Source: Hydractinia symbiolongicarpus
Lineage: Eukaryota > Cnidaria > Hydrozoa > Anthoathecata > Hydractiniidae
Assembly (NCBI RefSeq): GCF_029227915.1
Contig: NC_079877.1
Coordinates: forward strand, 36,855,851 to 36,919,850
Length of the DNA: 64,000 nt
Direction: 5' to 3'
Shown in pieces: positions 38,901 through 52,500 of this stretch; the first letter of the stretch is position 1, and each line of letters opens with the position of its first letter. The notes under the pieces were generated by a model. It had not been told where the DNA came from and searched no databases. It saw only the letters and a program-made list of their open reading frames with translations. The position numbers were made by a program, and so were the translations under genes.

Positions 38901-41900
38901 TCATTTTTGATGAGACGCGGAATAAAAAAAGTTTAATCGCTGGCAAACGAAAACCCGCGATTTCCCGTAAATCCCGGACTCGGCCCGTATAGCCAAAAGT
39001 ATACAAAGAAAGTATCTAGGGAGTAAACTCATTTCCCGAACGATTTTTTAAATTATTTTTTCACCACTAAAACGCATGAGACTTGTAGTTTTCAAAAATG
39101 TTTTCATTTTTGATGAGACGCTGAATAAAAGAAGATTAATCGCCGGCAAACAAAAACCCGCAAATTCCCGTAAGTCCTTGACTCGGCCCGTATAGTCGAA
39201 TGTATAAAAAGAAAGTACCCTGTGAGTAAACTCATTTCCCGAACGATTTTTTAAATTATTTTTTCACCACTAAAACGCATGAGACTTGTAGTTTTCAAAA
39301 ATATTTTCATTTTTGATGAGACTCTGAATAAAAGAAGATTAATCGTCGGCAAACGAAAACCCGCGATTTCCCGTAAATCCCGTGCTTGGCCCGTATAGTC
39401 GAGTATATACAAAGAAAGTACCCTGTGAGTAAACTCATTTCAAGAACGATTTCTTAAATTATCTTTTCACCACTAAAACGCATGAGACTTGTAGTTTTCA
39501 AAAATGTTTTCATTTTTGATGAGACGCTGAATAAAAGAAGTTTAATTGCTGGCAAACGAAAACCCGCGAATTCCCGTAAATCCGGGACTCGGCCCGTATA
39601 GTCAAAAGTATACAAAGGAAATACCCAGGGAGTAAACTCATTTCCCGAACGATTTTTTAAATTATTTTTTCACCACTAAAGCGTATGAGACTTGTAGTTT
39701 TCAAAAATGTTTTCATTTTTGATGAGACGCTGAATAAAAGAAGTTTAATCGCCGGCAAACGAAAACCCGCGATTTCCCGTAAATCCCGGACTCGGCCCGT
39801 ATAGTCGAAAGTATACAAAGAAAGTACCCTGCGAGTAAACTCATTTCCAGAACGATTTTTTAAATTATCTTTTCACCACTTAAACGCATGAGACTTGTAG
39901 TTTTCAAAAATGTTTTCATTTTTGATGAAACGCTGAATAAAAGAAGTTTAATCGCCCGCAAACGAAAACCCGCGAATTCCCGTAAATCCAGGACTCGGCC
40001 CGTATAGCCAAAAGTATACAAAGAAAGTATCTAGGGAGTAAATTCATTTCCCGAACGATTTTTTAAATTATCTTTTCACCACTAAAACGCATGAGACTTT
40101 TAGTTTTCAAAAATGTTTTCATTTTTTATGACACGCTGAATAAAAAAAGTTTAATCGCCGGCAAACAAAAACCCGCGAATTCCCGTAAATCCCGGACTCG
40201 GCCCGTATAGTCGAAAGTATACAAAGAAAGTACCCTGTGAGTAAACTCATTTCCAGAACAATTTTTTAAATTATCTTTTCACCACTAAAACGCATGAGAC
40301 TTGTAGTTTTCAAAAATGTTTTCATTTTTGATGAGACGCTGAATAAAAGATGTTTAATCGCCGGCAAACAAAAACCCGCGAATTCCCGTAAATCCCGGAC
40401 TCGGCCCGTATAGTCGAATGTATACAAAGAAAGTACCCTGTGAGTAAACTCATTTCCCGAACGATTTTTTAAATTATTTTTTCACCACTAAAACGCATGA
40501 GACTTGTAGTTTTTAAAAATGTTTTCATTTTTGATGAGACGCTGAATAAAAGAAGTTTAATCGCTGGCAAACGAAAATCCGCGAATTCCCATAAATCCGG
40601 GACTCGGCCCGTTTAGTCAAAAGTATACAAAGAAAATACCCAGGGAGTAAACTCATTTGCCGAACGATTTTTTAAATTATCTTTTCACCACTAAAGCGTA
40701 TGAGACTTGTAGTTTTCCAAAATGTTTTCATTTTTGACGAGACGCTGAATAAAAGAAGTTTAATCGCTGGCAAACGAGAACCCGCGAATTCCCGTAAATC
40801 CGGGACTCGGCCCGTATAGTCAAAAGTATACAAAGAAAATACCCAGGTAGTAAACTCATTTCCCGAACGATTTTTTAAACTATCTTTTCACAACTAAAAC
40901 GCATGAGACTTGTAGTTTTCAAAAATGTTTTCATTTTTAATGAGACGCTGAATAAAAGAAGTTTAATCGCCGGCAAACGAAAACACGCGATTTCCCGTAA
41001 ATCCCGGACTCGGCCCGTATAGTCAAAAGTATACAAAGAAAGTACCCTGCGAGTAAACTCATTTCCAGAACGATTTTTTAAATTATTTTTTAACCACTAA
41101 AACACATGAGACTTGTAGTTTTCAAAAATGTTTTCATTTTTGATGAGACGCTGAATAAAAGAAGTTTAATCGCCGGCAAACGAAAACCCGCGAATTCCCG
41201 TAAATCCCGGACTCGGCCGTATAGCCAAAAGTATACAAAGAAAGTATCTAGGGAGTAAACTCATTTCCCGAACGATTTTTTAAATTATTTTTTCACCACT
41301 AAAACCCATGAGACTTGTAGTTTTCAAAAATGTTTTAATTTTTGATGGGACGCTGAATAAAAGAAGTTTAATCGCTGGCAAACGAAAACTCGCGATTTCC
41401 CGTAAATCCCGGGCTCGGCCCGTATAGTCAAAAGTATACAAAGAAACTACCCAGGGAGTAAACTCATTTCCCGAACGATTTTTTTAAATTATTTTTGCAC
41501 CACTAAAAGGCATAAGACTTGTAGTTTTCAAAAATGTTTTCATTTTTGATGAGACGCTGAATAAAAGAAGTTTAATCGCCGGCAAACGAAAAACAACGAT
41601 TTCCCGTAAATCCCGGACTCGGCTCGTATAGTCAAAAGTATACAAAGAAAGTACTCAGGGAGTAAACTCATTTCCAGAACGATTTTTTAAATTATTTTTT
41701 CGCCACTAAAACGCATGAGACTTGTAGTTTTCAAAAATGTTTTCATTTTTGATGAGACGCCTAATGAAAGAGGTTTAATCGCCGGCAAACGAAAACTAGC
41801 GATTTTCCGTATATCCCGAGCTAGGCCCGTATAGTCAAATGTATACAAAGAAAGTACCCAGGGAGTAAACTAATTTCCCGAACGTTTTTTTAAATTATTT

Positions 41901-44900
41901 TTTCACCACTAGAAGGCATGAGACTTGTAGTTTTCAAAAATGTTTTAATTTTTGATGGGACGCTGAATAAAAGAAGTTTAATCGCCGGCAAACGAAAACG
42001 CGCGATTTCCCGTAAATCCCAGGCTTGGCCCGTATAGTCGAATATATACAAAGAAAGTACCCTGTGAGTAAACTCATTTCCAGAACGATTTTTTAAATTA
42101 TCTTTTCACCACTAAAACGCATGAGACTTGTAGTTTTCAAAAATGTTTTCATTTTTGATGAGACGCGGAATAAAAAAAGTTTAATCGCTGGCAAACGAAA
42201 ACCCGCGATTTCCCGTAAATCCCGGACTCGGCCCGTATAGTCAAAAGTATACAAAGAAACTACCCAGGGAGTAAACTCATTTCCCGAACGATTTTTTAAA
42301 TTATTTTTTCACCACTAAAACGCATGAGACTTGTAGTTTTCAAAAATGTTTTAATTTTTGATGGGACGCTGAATAAAAGAAGTTTAATCGCCGGCAAACC
42401 AAAACGCGCGATTTCCCGTAAATCCCGGGCTTGGCCCGTATAGTCGAATATATACAAAGAAAGTACCCTGTGAGTAAACTCATTTCCAGAACGATTTTTT
42501 AAATTATCTTTTCACCACTAAAACGCATGAGACTTGTAGTTTTCAAAAATGTTTTTATTTTTGATGAGACGCTGAATAAAAGAAGTTTAATCGCCGGCAA
42601 ACGAAAACCCGCGATTTCCCGTAAATCCCGGACTCGGCCCGTATAGTCAAAAGTATACAAAGAAACTACCCAGGGAGTAAACTCATTTCCCGAACGATTT
42701 TTTAAATTATTTTTTCACCACTAAAACGCATGAGACTTGTAGTTTTCAAAAATGTTTTCATTTTTGATGAGACGCTGAATAAAAGAAGTTTAATCGCCGG
42801 CAAATCAAAACCCGCGATTTCCCGTAAATCCCGGACTCGGCCCGTATAGTCGAAAGTATACAAAGAAAGTACCCTGCGAGTAAACTCATTTCCAGAACGA
42901 TTTTTTAAATTATCTTTTCACCACTAAAACGCATGAGACTTGTAGTTTTCAAAAATGTTTTCATTTTTGATGAGACGCTGAATAAAAGAAGTTTAATCGC
43001 CGGCAAACGAAAACCCGCGAATTCCCGTAAATCCCGGACTTGGCCCGTATAGCCAAAAGTATACAAAGAAAGTATCTAGGGAGTAAACTCATTTCCCGAA
43101 CGATTTTTTAAATTATTTTTTCACCACTAAAACGCATGAGACTTGTAGTTTTCAAAAATGTTTTCATTTTTGATTAGACGCGGAATAAAAGAAGTTTAAT
43201 CGCTGGCAAACGAAAACCCGCGATTTCCCGTAAATCCCGGACTAGGCCCGTATAGTCAAAAGTATACAAAGAAACTACCCAGGGAGTAAACTCATTTCCC
43301 GAACGATTTTTTAAATTATTTTTTCACCACTAAAACGCATGAGACTTGTAGTTTTCAAAAACGTTTTAATTTTTGATGGGACGCTGAATAAAAGAAGTTT
43401 AATCGCCGGCAAACGAAAACGCGCGATTTCCCGTAAATCCCGGGCTTGGCCCGTATAGTCGAAGATATACAAAGAAAGTACCCTGTGAGTAAACTCATTT
43501 CCAGAACGATTTTTTAAATTATCTTTTCACCACTAAAACGCATGAGACTTGTAGTTTTCAAAAATGTTTTCATTTTTGATGAGACGCTGAATAAAAGAAG
43601 TTTAATCGCCGGCAAACGAAAACCCGCAAATTCCCGTAAATCCCGGACTCGGCCCGTATAGCCAAAAGTATACAAAGAAAGTATCTAGGGAGTAAACTCA
43701 TTTCCCGAACGATTTTTTAAATTACTTTTTCACCACTAAAACGCATGAGACTTGTAGTTTTCAAAAATGTTTTAATTTTTGATGGGACGCTGAATAAAAG
43801 AAGTTTAATCGCCGGCAAACGAAAACGCACGGTTTCCCGTAAATCCCGGGCTTGGCCCGTATAGTCGAATATATATACAAAGAAAGTACCCTGTGAGTAA
43901 ACTCATTTCCAGAACGATTTTTTAAATTATCTTTTCACCACTAAAACGCATGAGACTTGTAGTTTTCAAAAATGTTTTCATTTTTGATGAGACGCTGAAT
44001 AAAAGAAGTTTAATCGCCGGCAAACGAAAAACAACGATTTCCCGTAAATCCCGGACTCGGCTCGTATAATCAAAAGTATACAAAGAAAGTACTCAGGGAG
44101 TAAACTCATTTCCAGAACGATTTTTTAAATTATTTTTTCGCCACTAAAACGCATGAGACTTGTAGTTTTCAAAAATGTTTTCATTTTTGATGAGACGCCT
44201 AATGAAAGAGGTTTAATCGCCGGCAAACGAAAACTAGCGATTTTCCGTAAATCCCGAGCTAGGCCCGTATAGTCAAATGTATACAAAAAAAGTACCCAGG
44301 GAGTAAACTAATTTCCCGAACGTTTTTTTAAATTATTTTTTCACCACTAGAAGGCATGAGACTTGTAGTTTTCAAAAATGTTTTAATTTTTGATGGGACG
44401 CTGAATAAAAGAAGTTTAATCGCCGGCAAACGAAAACGCGCGATTTCCCGTAAATCCCGGGCTTGGCCCGTATAGTCGAATATATACAAAGAAAGTACCC
44501 TGTGAGTAAACTCATTTCCAGAACGATTTTTTAAATTATCTTTTCACCACTAAAACGCATGAGACTTGTAGTTTTCAAAAATGTTTTTATTTTTGATGAG
44601 ACGCGGAATAAAAGAAGTTTAATCGCTGGCAAACGAAAACCCGCGATTTCCCGTAAATCCCGGACTCGGCCCGTATAGTCAAAAGTATACAAAGAAACTA
44701 CCCAGGGAGTAAACTCATTTCCCGAACGATTTTTTAAATTATCTTTTCACCACTAAAACGCATGAGACTTGTAGTTTTCAAAAATGTTTTCATTTTTGAT
44801 GAGACGCTGAATAAAAGAAGTTTAATCGCCGGCAAACGAAAACCCGCGATTTCCCGTAAATCCCGGACTCGGCCCGTATAGTCGAAAGTATACAAAGAAA

Positions 44901-45320
44901 GTACCCTGCGAGTAAACTCATTTCCAGAACGATCTTTTAAATTATCTTTTCACCACTAAAACGCATGAGACTTGTAGTTTTCAAAAATGTTTTCATTTTT
45001 GATTAGACGCGGAATAAAAGAAGTTTAATCGCTGGCAAACGAAAACCCGCGATTTCCCGTAAATCCCGGACTAGGCCCGTATAGTCAAAAGTATACAAAG
45101 AAACTACCCAGGGAGTAAACTCATTTCCCGAACGATTTTTTAAATTATTTTTTCACCACTAAAACGCATGAGACTTGTAGTTTTCAAAAATGTTTTAATT
45201 TTTGATAGGACGCTGAATAAAAGAAGTTTAATCGCCGGCAAACGAAAACGCGCGATTTCCCGTAAATCCCGGGCTTGGCCCGTATAGTCGAGTATATACA
45301 AAGAAAGTATCCTGTGAGTA
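32936..45320 (+). repeat. 41-monomer segment, copy 2, expanded by 4,060 bp
   Basis: This copy begins mid-monomer around 32927-32945, where a gtatcctgtgag head joins an atttcccgaacg body matching 24.61 kb. It runs at a lag of 8,325 bp to copy 1 up to about 38918, then at 12,385 bp to about 45320. The difference, 4,060 bp, is an internal tandem duplication. The end is marked by divergence from 32.94 kb after gtatcctgtgag. Nested duplication with so little divergence implies recent events, or a collapsed or duplicated assembly that should be excluded. Confidence 0.85.
34758..42978 (+). repeat. 4,060-bp, 20-monomer tandem duplication
   Basis: Positions 34758-38918 match 38818-42978 at exactly 4,060 bp (20 x 203). 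Compared tags agree: gaataaaaaaag (34861/38921), gtaagtccttgac, gatgaaacgct (35865/39925), tttttgacgag, aaaacacatgag (about 37041/41101) and cggccgtatagcc. Even single-copy-looking variants are shared. About 100 bp at the ends (gagtaaact through gatgagacgc) is common to both sides and is the zone of the exchange. Confidence 0.9.
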
Positions 45321-45877
45321 AACTCATTTCCAGAACGATTTTTTAAATTATCTTTTCACCACTAAAACGCATGAGACTTGTAGTTTTCAAAAATGTTTTC
45401 ATTTTTGATGAGACGCGGAATAAAAGAAGTTTAATCGCTGGCAAACGAAAACCCGCGATTTCCCGTAAATCCCGGACTCGGCCCGTATAGTCAAAAGTAT
45501 ACAAAGAAACTACCCAGGGAGTAAACTCATTTCCCGAACGATTTTTTAAATTATTTTTTCACCACTAAAACGCATGAGACTTGTAGTTTTCAAAAATGTT
45601 TTAATTTTTGATGGGACGCTGAATAAAAGAAGTTTAATCGCCGGCAAACGAAAACCCGCGATTTCCCGTAAATCCCGGACTCGGCCCGTATAGTCGAAAG
45701 TATACAAAGAAAGTACCCTGCGAGTAAACTCATTTCCAGAACGATCTTTTAAATTATCTTTTCACCACTAAAACGCATGAGACTTGTAGTTTTCAAAAAT
45801 GTTTTCATTTTTGATGAGACGCTGAATAAAAGAAGTTTAATCGCCGGCAAACGAAAACCCGCGAAATCCCGTAAATC

Positions 45878-48800
45878 ACGGACTCGGCCCGTATAGCCAA
45901 AAGTATACAAAGAAAGTATCTAGGGAGTAAACTCATTTCCCGAACGATTTTTTAAATTATTTTTTCACCACTAAAACGCATGAGACTTGTAGTTTTCAAA
46001 AATGTTTTAATTTTTGATGGGACGCTGAATAAAAGAAGTTTAATCGCCGGCAAACGAAAACGCGCGGTTTCCCGTAAATCCCGGTCTTGGCCCGTATAGT
46101 CGAATATATATACAAAGAAAGTACCCTGTGAGTAAACTCATTTCCAGAACGATTTTATAAATTATTTTTTCACCACTAAAACGCATGAGACTTGTAGTTT
46201 TCAAAAATGTTTTCATTTTTGATTAGACGCGGAATAAAAGAAGTTTAATCGCTGGCAAACGAAAACCCGCGATTTCCCGTAAATCCCGGACTAGGCCCGT
46301 ATGGTCAAAAGTATACAAAGAAACTACCCAGGGAGTAAACTCATTTCCCGAACGATTTTTTAAATTATTTTTTCACCACTAAAACGCATGAGACTTGTAG
46401 TTTTCAAAAATGTTTTAATTTTTGATGGGACGCTGAATAAAAGAAGTTTAATCGCCGGCAAACAAAAACGCGCGATTTCCCGTAAATCCCGGGCTTGGCC
46501 CGTATAGTCGAGTATATACAAAGAAAGTACCCTGTGAGTAAACTCATTTCCAGAACGATTTTTTAAATTATCTTTTCACCACTAAAACGCATGAGACTTG
46601 TAGTTTTCAAAAATGTTTTCATTTTTGATGAGACGCGGAATAAAAGAAGTTTAATCGCTGGCAAACAAAAACCCGCGATTTCCCGTAAATCCCGGACTCG
46701 GCCCGTATAGTCAAAAGTATACAAAGAAACTACCCAGGGAGTAAACTCATTTCCCGAACGATTTTTTAAATTATTTTTTCACCACTAAAACGCATGAGAC
46801 TTGTAGCTTTCAAAAATGTTTTAATTTTTGATGGGACGCTGAATAAAAGAAGTTTAATCGCCGGCAAACCAAAACGCGCGATTTTCCGTAAATCCCGGGC
46901 TTGGCCCGTATAGTCGAATATATACAAAGAAAGTACCTTGTGAGTAAACTCATTTCCAGAACGATTTTTTAAATTATCTTTTCACCACTAAAACGCATGA
47001 GACTTGTAGTTTTCAAAAATGTTTTCATTTTTGATGAGACGCGGAATAAAAGAAGTTTAATCGCTGGCACACGAAAACCCGCGATTTCCCGTAAATCCCG
47101 GACTCGGCCCGTATAGTCAAAAGTATACAAAGAAACTACCCAGGGAGTAAACTCATTTCCCGAACGATTTTTTAAATTATCTTTTCACCATAAAAACGCA
47201 TGAGACTTGTAGTTTTCAAAAATGTTTTCATTTTTGATGAGACGCTGAATAAAAGAAGTTTAATCGCCGGCAAACGAAAACCCGCGATTTCCCGTAAATC
47301 CCGGACTCGGCCCGTATAGTCGAAAGTATACAAAGAAAGTACCCTGCGAGTAAACTCATTTCCAGAACGATTTTTTAAATTATCTTTTCACCACTAAAAC
47401 GCATGAGACTTGTAGTTTTCAAAAATGTTTTCATTTTTGATGAGACGCGGAATAAAAGAAGTTTAATCGCCGACAAACGAAAACCCGCGATTTCCCGTAA
47501 ATCCCGGACTCGGCCCGTATAGTCGAAAGTATACAAAGAAAGTACCCTGCGAGTAAACTCATTTCCAGAACGATTTTTTAAATTATCTTTTCACCACTAA
47601 AACGCATGAGACTTGTAGTTTTCAAAAATGTTTTCATTTTTGATGAGACGCTGAATAAAAGAAGTTTAATCGCCGGCAAACGAAAACCCGCGAATTCCCG
47701 TAAATCCCGGACTCGGCCCGTATAGCCAAAAGTATACAAATAAAGTATCTAGGGAGTAAACTCATTTCCCGAACGATTTTTTAAATTATTTTTTCACCAC
47801 TAAAACGCATGAGACTTGTAGTTTTCAAAAATGTTTTAATTTTTGATGGGACGCTGAATAAAAGAAGTTTAATCGCCGGCAAACGAAAACGCGCGGTTTC
47901 CCGTAAATCCCGGTCTTGGCCCGTATAGTCGAATATATATACAAAGAAAGTACCCTGTGAGTAAACTCATTTCCAGAACGATTTTATAAATTATTTTTTC
48001 ACCACTAAAACGCATGAGACTTGTAGTTTTCAAAAATGTTTTCATTTTTGATTAGACGCGGAATAAAAGAAGTTTAATCGCTGGCAAACGAAAACCCGCG
48101 ATTTCCCGTAAATCCCGGACTAGGCCCGTATGGTCAAAAGTATACAAAGAAACTACCCAGGGAGTAAACTCATTTCCCGAACGATTTTTTAAATTATTTT
48201 TTCACCACTAAAACGCATGAGACTTGTAGTTTTCAAAAATGTTTTAATTTTTGATGGGACGCTGTATAAAAGAAGTTTAATCGCCGGCAAACAAAAACGC
48301 GCGATTTCCCGTAAATCCCGGGCTTGGCCCGTATAGTCGAGTATATACAAAGAAAGTACCCTGTGAGTAAACTCATTTCCAGAACGATTTTTTAAATTAT
48401 CTTTTCACCACTAAAACGCATGAGACTTGTAGTTTTCAAAAATGTTTTCATTTTTGATGAGACGCGGAATAAAAGAAGTTTAATCGCTGGCAAACGAAAA
48501 CCCGCGATTTCCCGTAAATCCCGGACTCGGCCCGTATAGTCAAAAGTATACAAAGAAACTACCCAGGGAGTAAACTCATTTCCCGAACGATTTTTTAAAT
48601 TATTTTTTCACCACTAAAACGCATGAGACTTGTAGCTTTCAAAAATGTTTTAATTTTTGATGGGACGCTGAATAAAAGAAGTTTAATCGCCGGCAAACCA
48701 AAACGCGCGATTTTCCGTAAATCCCGGGCTTGGCCCGTATAGTCGAATATATACAAAGAAAGTACCTTGTGAGTAAACTCATTTCCAGAACGATTTTTTA

Positions 48801-49535
48801 AATTATCTTTTCACCACTAAAACGCATGAGACTTGTAGTTTTCAAAAATGTTTTCATTTTTGATGAGACGCGGAATAAAAGAAGTTTAATCGCTGGCACA
48901 CGAAAACCCGCGATTTCCCGTAAATCCCGGACTCGGCCCGTATAGTCAAAAGTATACAAAGAAACTACCCAGGGAGTAAACTCATTTCCCGAACGATTTT
49001 TTAAATTATCTTTTCACCATAAAAACGCATGAGACTTGTAGTTTTCAAAAATGTTTTCATTTTTGATGAGACGCTGAATAAAAGAAGTTTAATCGCCGGC
49101 AAACGAAAACCCGCGATTTCCCGTAAATCCCGGACTCGGCCCGTATAGTCGAAAGTATACAAAGAAAGTACCCTGCGAGTAAACTCATTTCCAGAACGAT
49201 TTTTTAAATTATCTTTTCACCACTAAAACGCATGAGACTTGTAGTTTTCAAAAATGTTTTCATTTTTGATGAGACGCGGAATAAAAGAAGTTTAATCGCC
49301 GACAAACGAAAACCCGCGATTTCCCGTAAATCCCGGACTCGGCCCGTATAGTCGAAAGTATACAAAGAAAGTACCCTGCGAGTAAACTCATTTCCAGAAC
49401 GATTTTTTAAATTATCTTTTCACCACTAAAACGCATGAGACTTGTAGTTTTCAAAAATGTTTTCATTTTTGATGAGACGCTGAATAAAAGAAGTTTAATC
49501 GCCGGCAAACGAAAACCCGCGAATTCCCGTAAATC
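45878..49535 (+). repeat. 1,829-bp nine-monomer higher-order repeat, two copies
   Basis: Class c monomers start at 45878, 47707 and 49536, 1,829 bp apart. Between them the order c, f (TA-expanded), g, f, g, f, g, b, b-like repeats with private tags: cccgtatggtc (46301/48130), ttgtagctttc, gtaccttgtgag, tggcacacg (47066/48895), caccataaaaacg and cgccgacaaacg (47471/49300). The two extra bases over 9 x 203 fit the TA-expanded f unit. Confidence 0.88.
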
Positions 49536-52500
49536 CCGGACTCGGCCCGTATAGCCAAAAGTATACAAAGAAAGTATCTAGGGAGTAAACTCATTTCCCG
49601 AACGATTTTTTAAATTATTTTTTCACCACTAAAACGCATGAGACTTGTAGTTTTCAAAAATGTTTTTATTTTTGATGGGACGCTGAATAAAAGAAGTTTA
49701 ATCGCCGGCAAACGAAAACGCGCGATTTCCCGTAAATCCCGGGCTTGGCCCGTATAGTCGAATATATACAAAGAAAGTACCCTGTGAGTAAACTCTATTC
49801 CAGAACGATTTTTTAAATTATCTTTTCACCACTAAAAGGCATAAGACTTGTAGTTTTCAAAAATGTTTTCATTTTTGATGAGACGCTGAATAAAAGAAGT
49901 TTAATCGCCGGCAAACGAAAAACAACGATTTCCCGTAAATCCCGGACTCGGCTCGTATAGTCAAAAGTATACAAAGAAAGTACTCAGGGAGTAAACTCAT
50001 TTCCAGAACGATTTTTTAAATTATTTTTTCGCCACTAAAACGCATGAGACTTGTAGTTTTCAAAAATGTTTTCATTTTTGATGAGACGCCTAATGAAAGA
50101 GGTTTAATCGCCGGCAAACGAAAACTAGCGATTTTCCGTAAATCCCGAGCTAGGCCCGTATAGTCGAATGTATACAAATAAAGTACCCAGGGAGTAAACT
50201 AATTTCCCGAACGATTTTTTAAATTATCTTTTCACCACTAAAACGCATGAGACTTGTAGTTTTCAAAAATGTTTTCATTTTTGATTAGACGCGGAATAAA
50301 AGAAGTTTAATCGCTGGCAAACGAAAACCCGCGATTTCCCGTAAATCCCGGACTAGGCCCGTATAGTCGAATATATATACAAAGAAAGTACCCTGTGAGT
50401 AAACTCATTTCCAGAACGATTTTTTAAATTATCTTTTCACCACTAAAACGCATGAGACTTGTAGTTTTCAAAAATGTTTTCATTTTTGATTAGACGCGGA
50501 ATAAAAGAAGTTTAATCGCTGGCAAACGAAAACCCGCGATTTCCCGTAAATCCCGGGCTTGGCCCGTATAGTCGAATATATATACAAAGAAAGTACCCTG
50601 TGAGTAAACTCATTTCCAGAACGATTTTTTAAATTATCTTTTCACCACTAAAACGCATGAGACTTGTAGTTTTCAAAAATGTTTTCATTTTTGATTAGAC
50701 GCGGAATAAAAGAAGTTTAATCGCTGGCAAACGAAAACCCGCGATTTCCCGTAAATCCCGGACTAGGCCCGTATAGTCAAAAGTATACAAAGAAACTACC
50801 CAGGGAGTAAACTCATTTCCCGAACGATTTTTTAAATTATTTTTTCACCACTAAAACGCATGAGACTTGTAGTTTTCAAAAATGTTTTAATTTTTGATGG
50901 GACGCTGAATAAAAGAAGTTTAATCGCCGGCAAACGAAAACGCGCAATTTCCCGTAAATCCCGGGCTTGGCCCGTATAGTCGAATATATACAAAGAAAGT
51001 ACCCTGTGAGTAAACTCATTTCCAGAACGATTTTTTAAATTATCTTTTCACCACTAAAACGCATGAGACTTGTAGTTTTCAAAAATGTTTTCATTTTTGA
51101 TAAGACGCGGAATAAAAGAAGTTTAAACGCTGGGAAACGAAAACTCGCGATTTCCCGTAAATCCCGGACTCGGCCCGTATAGTCAAAAGTATACAAAGAA
51201 ACTACCCAGGGAGTAAACTCATTTCCCGAACGATTTTTTTAAATTATTTTTTCACCACTAAAAGGCATAAGACTTGTAGTTTTCAAAAATGTTTTCATTT
51301 TTGATGAGACGCTGAATAAAAGAAGTTTAATCGCCGGCAAACGAAAAACAACGATTTCCCGTAAATCCCGGACTCGGCTCGTATAGTCAAAAGTATACAA
51401 AGAAAGTACTCAGGGAGTAAACTCATTTCCAGAACGATTTTTTAAATTATTTTTTCGCCAATAAAACGCATGAGACTTGTAGTTTTCAAAAATGTTTTCA
51501 TTTTTGATGAGACGCCTAATGAAAGAGGTTTAATCGCCGGCAAACGAAAACTAGCGATTTTCCGTAAATCCCGGGCTTGGCCCGTATAGTCGAATATATA
51601 CAAAGAAAGTACCCTGTGAGGAAACTCATTTCCAGAACAATTTTTTAAATTATCTTTTCACCACTAAAACGCATGAGACTTGTATTTTCAAAAATGTTTT
51701 CATTTTTGATGAGACGCGGAATAAAAGAAGTTTAATCGCTGGCAAACGAAAACCCGCGATTTCCCGTAAATCCCGGACTCGGCCCGTATAGTCAAAAGTA
51801 TACAAAGAAACTACCCAGGGAGTAAACTCATTTCCCGAACGATTTTTTAAATTATTTTTTCACCACTAAAACGCATGAGACTTGTAGTTTTCAAAAATGT
51901 TTTAATTTTTGATGGGACGCTGAATAAAAGAAGTTTAATCGCCGGCAAACGAAAACGCGCTATTTCCCGTAAATCCCGGGCTTGGCCCGTATAGTCGAAT
52001 ATATACAAAGAAAGTACCCTGTGAGTAAACTCATTTCCCGAACGATTTTTTAAATTATCTTTTCACCACTAAAACGCATGAGACTTGTAGTTTTCAAAAA
52101 TGTTTTCATTTTTGATGAGACGCGGAATAAAAGAAGTTTAATCGCTGGCAAACGAAAACCCGCGATTTCCCGTAAATCCCGGACTCGGCCCGTATAGTCA
52201 AAAGTATACAAAGAAACTACCCAGGGAGTAAACTCATTTCACAAACGATTTTTTAAATTATTTTTTCACCACTAAAACGCATAAGACTTGTAGTTTTCAA
52301 AAATGTTTTCATTTTTGATGAGACGCTGAATAAAAGAAGTTTAATCGCCGGCAAAGAAAACCAACGATTTCCCGTAAATCCCGGACTCGGCTCGTATAGT
52401 CAATAGTACACAAAGAAAGTACTCAGGGAGTAAACTCATTTCCAGAACGATTTTTTAAATTATTTTTTCGCAACTAAAACGCATGAGACTTTTAGTTTTC

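Noticed and set aside
24611-45320. The whole near-identical region as a pure assembly artefact
   Set aside because: Not ruled out, but isolated substitutions between copies (for example gtttaatc versus ttttaatc near 25.53/33.85 kb) and different internal structure of the two large copies argue for real duplications. Long reads are needed to settle it.
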